Below, piece by piece: positions 30,447 through 35,754 of a DNA stretch of 35,754 nt (its first letter is position 1; each line of letters opens with the position of its first letter). The DNA comes from Streptomyces corynorhini (GTDB lineage Bacteria > Actinomycetota > Actinomycetes > Streptomycetales > Streptomycetaceae): NCBI RefSeq assembly GCF_003346515.1, contig NZ_QQNA01000156.1, forward strand, positions 1-35,754. Direction: 5' to 3'. The translations under genes were made by a program, and so were the position numbers. The notes under the pieces were generated by a model that saw only the letters and a list, made by a program, of their open reading frames with translations, ran no database searches and was not told the DNA's origin.

Positions 30447-33400
30447 TCATGGCGACAGCAGCCGCCGCCGACGGCCGTTCCACGTGTAGTGCAAGGTGGC
30501 CACTCCGCGCACGTGCGGGTCGCGCAGGCACTCGTAGATGTGCAGGGAGGGCACCTGCGGCCAGTTGCCCATCAGCCGCTCGCTGGTGAGGACGAAATCC
30601 AGGTCCAGGTCGACCAGGATGCGGCCGAGCCTGCCATGGGTGGGCTCGTCCACCTTGGCGAAGGCGTCGTCCAGCAGGATCAGCCGCGGCGCGTGCGGAG
30701 CGGACTCGCCGAGTGTGGTGAAGTGCGCGGCGGCGGCGGCGAAGAGCACCAGATAGGACAGCACGCGCTGCTCGCCCTGGCTGAGCCCGGTGCGGCCGGT
30801 CAGCCGACGCCTGCGGCGCGGGGCCGCGTCCTCGACCACGAAGGTGTGGAAGCGGAACCAGTCCCGGTAGTCCAGCGCGGCGCGCAGATGCGCGGTGTAA
30901 CCGGCCGCCGGATCCGCCCTACGGGCCTCCTCGATCCGGCGTTGCAGCACCTCGCGCAGTTGCTCGGTCCGCTCGCGGGTCCGCGGCCCCGAAGGGCCGC
31001 TCAGCAGTCCGACCGCCGCGCGTACGTCGGCGTCCGCGTCCGCGTCCAGCTCCCAGCGCAGCTCCACCCCCAGGCCGTGGGACGTCCGTACGGTCCGCAG
31101 GGTGTCGTTGAGCGCGCCGACCAGCCGGGCCGCCGCCGTGACCTGGGTCGAGAGGTGGTCGCCGAGTTCGCCGGTGAGGAAGCGCCGGAAGACCTCGCGC
31201 TCGCGGTCGGTGAGCCGGCCGCGCGCCTCGGCGGCCCGACCGGCGATCAGCGTCCCGACCAGCGCCACGTCGTGATGGCCGTGGTCGTCCACGAGCCGGC
31301 AGATCTTGATCCCGTCCTGCTCGTCGAGCTGCGCGTCGTAGCCGCCGGCCAGGTGGTCGCGCAGCTCCGTGTGGCGCTTGAGCAGGGTGCTGTCCGCGAC
31401 CTCGGGCCCGGACGCGGCAAGCCGCTCCCGTACGGTGTCGGCCAGCTCGCGCAGGGCCCGCAGCCGGCCGCGGACGCCCGCGTCAGGGAAGGCGTCCGGC
31501 GCATGGTCCGATGCCTGGCCCGGCGCGTGCGGCGCATGGCCCGATGCCTGGCCTGAGGTGGAGGTGCGGCCTGAGGTGTGGTCCGGTGCGTGGTCCGGGG
31601 GCAGTGGCGCGTCCGTCGGCTCCTGGCCCGTACCGTCGGTCGGGTCGAGTCCCGCGCCGCGCACCACCTCCGGGCGGGCGAGGGCGCCGCGCAGCCGCCC
31701 GCCCGCCTCGATGACGGCGGCCTCCTGGCCCACCAGCACCTCGCGGCAGCGCTTCTCGCTCTCCTCCGCGCGCACCCGCTCCGCGCGCGCCTCGTCCAGC
31801 GCGGCGCGAGCCGCCAGGAGGGCATGGGCCGCGGCCGCGAGCCGGTGCCCGGCGCGTTCCTCACGGGCCAGGATCTCGTCCTTGGCCGCGCCGACGGTCT
31901 CTTCGCGCGTGCGCAGGGCCTGCCGGGCCGGGCGCAGCTCGTCGAGGCGGGCCCGGTACTCGCCCTCGGCCCGCGACCGGTCGGCGCGGGCCCGTTCGTA
32001 CCCGGCCAGATCGGCCGGGTTGTCACCGAGCGCCTCGGCCGTGCCCGCGACGGACCGGCCCAACTGGTCGAGCCCGCAGGTCAGCGCCGTCAGCGCGGTC
32101 CCCACCCGGGCGAGCCCGCCGGGATCGGTCGGCAGGCCGTGGGCGCTGGCCGTGGCCTCCGCCTCGCCGCGCGCGGCGACGGCCCGGGTGCGCGCCTCCT
32201 CGGCGGCGCGGGCGGCGCGGCCCGTCCCGCCGGTCAGCTCCCGTACGGCGCTCTCGTCGCCCGCCACCCCGGCCCAGGCGGCGGCCAGCCGTCCGGTACG
32301 GGGGAACTCCCGCCACATCCGCCCCAGTTCGCGGCGGCATCGATCGCTCTCCGCGAGCCGCTCCCGGTCGGCGGCCAGCAGCCGTTCGACCTCCGAGAGC
32401 CGCCGCTCCGCCTCCGACTCTGCCCCTGGCCCTGGCCCCGGCCCCGGCCCTGGCTCCGGCCCCGGCCCTGGCTCCGGCCCTGGCTCTGTGACCGCGCGGC
32501 GGCGGGTCTCGGCGCGCCCGGCCGTGCCCACGTACCGCGCGGCGTCCTTCATGTGCCGTCCGCGCAGCGCGCCGAGCCGCCAACTGCCGTCGTAGTAGAC
32601 GGCGCTCGGCGCGGCCGTCGCCCGGGTGGTGTCCTCCGCCGGGACCAGCGCGACGGCGGCCAGCACCCTGGCTACCCGCTCCGCGCTGACGCCGCTGTCC
32701 GGATCCGGGGCAGGCCGCAGCGCCTCGGCCAGCGTCGGCTCTGCGGGCACGGGCACGGGCCCGCCGGGCTGGAGCAGGGTGTGCCGGATCAGGGTGTCGC
32801 AGGTCAGCGAGTCGATGAGCGCGCCGTCCGCCGGGATCCAGGAGTCCAGGAGCCCGCTCGCCTCCAACGCCGCCTCCAACCCCGCCTGAGTGGAGGGGGA
32901 GAGACCCTCGACGAAGTCCACCAGCCGGTACAGCGGCGCACCGGTGCCCGGTGCGCGCCGGGCGTCGCGGTGGTACGGAGCGGGCGGCTCCGGATCCGTC
33001 CGCCGCTCCCGGCCGGCCAGCTCCGCGCTCAGCCGGTCGCGCTCCGCCTCGTACCGGCCGACGGCGACGGCGAGCGCGTCCCGACGGGCCGTCACCTCCT
33101 CCTCGTACGGGTCGAGCGCGGCGCGGGCGGCCTCCTCCACGACGGTGCCTGTCCCGGCGGGCAGCGCGCGCTCCGCGAACGGCGCGTACGGGGAGGTCTC
33201 GTGGGCCACGGCGGCGAGGACGGCCTCCAGAGGAGGGCGGTCCGAACCGGCGGCCCGCGCCGCGCGCCGCACCCAGCGCGCCACCTCGCGCGCGTAGCGG
33301 AGGCTCTCCTCCGCCACCGCCTCCCGGCTCTCGGCGAGGCGGCCCGCGGCCTGCTCCGTCTCCTCCTCAAGCCGTTCGCGGCCGGTGTCGGCGCGCGCCG

Positions 33401-34973
33401 CCTCCGCCCGCGCCTCGCGGGCCGACGCCGCCAGCTCCGCGACCTCCTGGACCGTCCTGCTCCGGTTGCGCGCCACACTCCTGGCGCCCTCCAGCCGCTC
33501 CCGCCACGCGTTCAGGGCCCGCTCGACGGCGGACGCGTCCACCCCGCTCACCGGCGTGTGCCGGACGGTCCTGGTCGCGCCGCCGGGTCCGGTCAGCTCC
33601 TCCCGCGAGGAACCGGCGAGGTCCGTACGGGCCAGGGCGACCGGCTCGCCCAGCCGCGCGACGGGCAGCCCGGCCCGCTCCGCCTGGGCGAGCAGCGCCC
33701 GGTGCTCGGTGGCCAGCTCGCCGAGCCGGCCGCCCAGCCGACGTCCGCCCCGGGCCAGCCGCTCCGCCGCGTCCTCCTCGGCGCCGTGCGCCCGGACCAG
33801 GGCGGCGAACGCCGTACCGGCCGCCGAGCCCAGGGCGGCGACCGCGCTCCGGCGCGCCGACAGCTCCTCGGCGCCCCGGTACGCCGCGCTCGCGCGCAGG
33901 GCGTCGAGTTCGGCGGTGGCGGCCCGCCGCTCCTCCCGCAGGGAGATGAGCCGCTCGTCCGCCTCGGCCTCCCGCGCGCGGAGCCCGGCCGTCCGCTTGG
34001 CCGCGTCCCCGGCCTCGCGGCGGCGCCGTACCAGGGTGTCCAGCTCCTGGCCTACCCCCGCGGAGGCACGCAGCAGAACCCCCGTCAGATAGCCGCGATA
34101 GGTGGAGAGGAAGGTGCGCAGCGCGGTGTCCGTCCGCTCCAGGCGGCCCAGTTCCTCCCGTACGGCGTCCAGGTCATGCAGATTGCGCGCCACCTTCTCC
34201 ACGACCTCGTCGTCCAGCCCCGGCAGCGTCTCGCCGAGCAGGGAGACGAGCCCGCCGGACTCGATGCGGTCGCCGACGGTGGGGCGTCGCAGTCGGTGCA
34301 GCAGCTGGGTGAGGTTGCGGTAGCGCGCGGCGTCGGCGATGCCGAACAGCTCCCGGGCCACCCGGGAGCGGTGTTCGGCGGCGCGGTCCGTGACGTTCTC
34401 CGCGCCCACCGCCTCTTTGAGACGGTCGAGGGGCAACGGCCTTCCCGCGTCGACGAGATGGAGGTCGGCGCCGACCCGCAGCGAGGTGACGAAGAAGGAC
34501 GGCACCGCCCTCTTGGTCGACTGCGAGGCCCGGATGGCGGCGCCGAGCGTGAGATAGCTGTCGCCGCCGCCGGGCGTCGCCCGGCGGAACTCGACCCAGA
34601 GGTAGCCCATCCGGTTCGTCCGCTCGAAGCCGTCGAGCATCAGCCAGGCGAGCGTCGTGCGGCCCGTGCCGGTGGCGTCCAGGGCGCGGGAGTCGCCGTC
34701 CAGCAGGTACGGGAGGAGCATCTCCAGGGCCTTGGACTTGCCCGCGCCGTTCTTTCCGCGCAGCAGCAGCCGCCCGTCACCGAAGGCGAACTCCTGCTCG
34801 TCGTACTGCCAGACGTTGCGGATTCCGGCGCGGTGCAGCCGGAAGCGGGGCGAGGCGGGGGTGGAGGCCGGGGTGGAGGCGGCGCCGGTCCCGGCACTGT
34901 CGTCGGCCGTGGTCGAGCGCTGTGCGGGGATGGGGCTCGGCGGCGTGTTCGCGGGCGGCGGGGCCTGTGTCAT
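30447..34973 (-). CDS. jetC: Wadjet type II-like JetC, SMC/MukB-type ATPase (TIGR02680-like)
   Basis: A 1508-aa SMC-like ATPase. A Ser/Thr/Pro-rich leader (1-42) precedes the head: RLHRAGIRNVWQYDEQEFAF, Walker A GKNGAGKS (73-80), TIGR02680-type TTLAWLMLDGFERTNRMGYL. Long Arg/Glu/Ala coiled-coil arms (about 260-650 and 800-1230) flank a hinge. The C-terminal half-head has the signature LSQGEQ (about 1397-1402), Walker B LILLDDAFAKVDE (D1435/D1436) and the ending VATLHYTWNGRRR. In Wadjet, JetABC forms a condensin-like loop-extruding complex that with nuclease JetD removes circular plasmids. Two repeat inserts lie in the arms: P-G-P-E-type (about 828-853) and His/Ala/Pro/Ser-rich (nt 31470-31640). 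ATG overlaps the jetB stop (ATGA). No jetD follows. Confidence 0.88.
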   Translation of the reverse strand: MTQAPPPANTPPSPIPAQRSTTADDSAGTGAASTPASTPASPRFRLHRAGIRNVWQYDEQEFAFGDGRLLLRGKNGAGKSKALEMLLPYLLDGDSRALDATGTGRTTLAWLMLDGFERTNRMGYLWVEFRRATPGGGDSYLTLGAAIRASQSTKRAVPSFFVTSLRVGADLHLVDAGRPLPLDRLKEAVGAENVTDRAAEHRSRVARELFGIADAARYRNLTQLLHRLRRPTVGDRIESGGLVSLLGETLPGLDDEVVEKVARNLHDLDAVREELGRLERTDTALRTFLSTYRGYLTGVLLRASAGVGQELDTLVRRRREAGDAAKRTAGLRAREAEADERLISLREERRAATAELDALRASAAYRGAEELSARRSAVAALGSAAGTAFAALVRAHGAEEDAAERLARGGRRLGGRLGELATEHRALLAQAERAGLPVARLGEPVALARTDLAGSSREELTGPGGATRTVRHTPVSGVDASAVERALNAWRERLEGARSVARNRSRTVQEVAELAASAREARAEAARADTGRERLEEETEQAAGRLAESREAVAEESLRYAREVARWVRRAARAAGSDRPPLEAVLAAVAHETSPYAPFAERALPAGTGTVVEEAARAALDPYEEEVTARRDALAVAVGRYEAERDRLSAELAGRERRTDPEPPAPYHRDARRAPGTGAPLYRLVDFVEGLSPSTQAGLEAALEASGLLDSWIPADGALIDSLTCDTLIRHTLLQPGGPVPVPAEPTLAEALRPAPDPDSGVSAERVARVLAAVALVPAEDTTRATAAPSAVYYDGSWRLGALRGRHMKDAARYVGTAGRAETRRRAVTEPGPEPGPGPEPGPGPGPGPGAESEAERRLSEVERLLAADRERLAESDRCRRELGRMWREFPRTGRLAAAWAGVAGDESAVRELTGGTGRAARAAEEARTRAVAARGEAEATASAHGLPTDPGGLARVGTALTALTCGLDQLGRSVAGTAEALGDNPADLAGYERARADRSRAEGEYRARLDELRPARQALRTREETVGAAKDEILAREERAGHRLAAAAHALLAARAALDEARAERVRAEESEKRCREVLVGQEAAVIEAGGRLRGALARPEVVRGAGLDPTDGTGQEPTDAPLPPDHAPDHTSGRTSTSGQASGHAPHAPGQASDHAPDAFPDAGVRGRLRALRELADTVRERLAASGPEVADSTLLKRHTELRDHLAGGYDAQLDEQDGIKICRLVDDHGHHDVALVGTLIAGRAAEARGRLTDREREVFRRFLTGELGDHLSTQVTAAARLVGALNDTLRTVRTSHGLGVELRWELDADADADVRAAVGLLSGPSGPRTRERTEQLREVLQRRIEEARRADPAAGYTAHLRAALDYRDWFRFHTFVVEDAAPRRRRRLTGRTGLSQGEQRVLSYLVLFAAAAAHFTTLGESAPHAPRLILLDDAFAKVDEPTHGRLGRILVDLDLDFVLTSERLMGNWPQVPSLHIYECLRDPHVRGVATLHYTWNGRRRRLLSP

Positions 34974-35754
34974 GACGTCAGCTCCTGTTGTACGGCGGCG
35001 TCCGGTCCCGTCCCGGCCGCCTTCTTACGGACGGTGACGCGCGGTGCGTAGCGGGCCGCCGCCGCGAGCAGCACCCAGTCGGCGCCGGGTGCCTCCGCGC
35101 CGTCGCGTGGACGTGAGACGCGTGGACGTGAGTCGTGCGGACGGGCATCCAGTGGATGAGCGTCGTGCGGACGGGCGCCGGGTGGATGGGCGTCGTGCGG
35201 ATGGGCGCCGGGCGCCGCGGCACCGGAGCGGTCCGCGGACCTGAGCGCCTCCGCCGGGCCGGTGCGCGCCATCAGCCGCATCCGGACCAGGAGGTCGAGG
35301 ACGGCCTCCCGCAGCGCGGCCGGGTCCTCCAGGAAGCCGCGCTGCCAGCCGCCGCTCCGGCCGTACTCCGCGACGACCTCGGCCAGCAGCGCGTCCACCA
35401 GGCCGTCGGGGACCGCCACCCCGACGGTGAGCCGGCCGCCGGTCGCCGGATGGCCAGGCTCGCGCGGGCGCAGCCGCTCCACCAGCCGCTCGACCAGGAG
35501 CAGCGCGGCCTGCGCGACCGTACCGGTGCCCGGCAGCCGCAGATCGGTCAGCTCCTCCTCCGGATCCACCAGCGCCACGCCCTCGCCGCGGATCTCCGCT
35601 TCGAGGCCGAGAAGCTCGAAGAACGCCCGTGCCTCGCGCCGCTGCCGGGTCCGCAGCCAGTCCCGCTCGGTGCCGGTCAGCTCGTCCAGGTAGACGGCTG
35701 GTGTCTCCACGAGCATCCGGCGCACGTAGGTGGCCGGGCCACCTACGTGCGCCG
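34970..35754 (-). CDS. jetB: Wadjet type II-like JetB (TIGR02678-like), partial at window end
   Basis: The C-terminal ~260 residues of a TIGR02678/DUF2398-type protein; the frame is open to the window edge, so the N-terminus lies outside. Family-like features are VETPAVYLDELTGTERDWLR, LGLEAEIRGEGVALVDPEEE, LTDLRLPGTGTVAQAALLLV and the winged-helix-like region GGWQRGFLEDPAALREAVLD. This is the kleisin-associated (MukE/JetB-like) subunit that pairs with JetC. Near the C-terminus a low-complexity insert (nt about 35090-35215) repeats A-R-P-H-D-A-H-P. The last part (DWVLLAAAARYAPRVTV) returns to conserved sequence. The stop overlaps the jetC start by 4 nt. Residues in the final ~10 codons coincide with a terminal inverted repeat and should be distrusted. 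Confidence 0.82.
   Translation of the reverse strand, partial: AHVGGPATYVRRMLVETPAVYLDELTGTERDWLRTRQRREARAFFELLGLEAEIRGEGVALVDPEEELTDLRLPGTGTVAQAALLLVERLVERLRPREPGHPATGGRLTVGVAVPDGLVDALLAEVVAEYGRSGGWQRGFLEDPAALREAVLDLLVRMRLMARTGPAEALRSADRSGAAAPGAHPHDAHPPGARPHDAHPLDARPHDSRPRVSRPRDGAEAPGADWVLLAAAARYAPRVTVRKKAAGTGPDAAVQQELTS
35718..35754. repeat. Perfect 18-bp inverted repeat at the window end
   Basis: 35718-35735 is the exact reverse complement of 35737-35754, with one G between. The second arm ends at the final base. Such a near-zero-loop palindrome exactly at a sequence end suggests a fold-back or a contig broken at a hairpin; a natural palindrome inside jetB is the alternative. Confidence 0.9.

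Noticed and set aside
31578..35051. 1157-aa open frame on the plus strand opposite jetC
   Set aside because: A GC-rich shadow: its composition is Arg/Gly/Pro/Ala-rich without domain motifs, while the opposite strand has complete SMC head motifs.

Overview
The window is very GC-rich, with GTG/TTG starts, rare TTA codons and Streptomyces-type gene families (XRE/DUF397 pairs, SLATT, DUF5063, MmyB-type regulators, Uma2, SigE-family sigma factor, two TatA proteins). It is almost certainly Streptomyces or a close relative. It contains no rRNA, tRNA, CRISPR array, insertion sequence or integrase that I can recognise.

Layout. (1) 1-2951 is a housekeeping block: an SLATT membrane protein divergent from ybaB-recR-DUF5063. 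(2) 2952-14336 looks like an accessory block inserted into a normally tight core neighbourhood (ybaB-recR-DUF5063-ask-asd). It holds an ABC/AAA-type ATPase, a TTA-containing PD-(D/E)XK (Rpn-like) protein, an anti-sigma-like ATPase with a small membrane protein divergent from an XRE(DUF5753)-DUF397 pair, a decayed reductase fragment, an aldo/keto reductase divergent from an MmyB-type regulator, a secreted beta-propeller, a second MmyB-type regulator carrying a repeat insert, a small secreted protein, a winged-helix/zinc-ribbon-like protein and a Uma2 protein. (3) 14597-17155 is ask (with an in-frame internal start for the beta subunit) and asd, the first two steps from aspartate to Lys/Thr/Met and diaminopimelate. 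(4) 17640-19822 is a SigE-family sigma factor translationally coupled to a single-pass membrane protein, probably its anti-sigma factor. (5) 20065-24352 holds SURF1, an S9 peptidase, a hemerythrin-like protein that has lost most metal ligands, and TatA copy 1. (6) 24546-27987 is an ArsR regulator coupled to an MgtA-like P-type ATPase with an eight-unit hexapeptide repeat in its actuator domain. (7) 27978-30331 is an LCP cell-wall ligase divergent from TatA copy 2, and a small unknown protein. (8) 30447-35754 is part of a Wadjet type II-like anti-plasmid cassette: jetC (TIGR02680-like) and the 3' part of jetB (TIGR02678-like). The jetD slot after jetC is empty.

Two themes cut across the features. 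Short tandem repeats (8-36 nt) occur throughout, both between genes and in frame inside genes, where they add low-complexity inserts to otherwise conserved proteins. Several candidate operators also stand out: three TTGCGCAA palindromes around tatA2/LCP/jetC, a perfect 14-bp palindrome before tatA1, and two isolated perfect DnaA-box nonamers. The window ends in a perfect 18-bp inverted repeat with a 1-nt spacer, which may mark an assembly or contig end rather than biology.

All family names are from reading the translations, not from searches. Locus comparisons with S. coelicolor are from memory.
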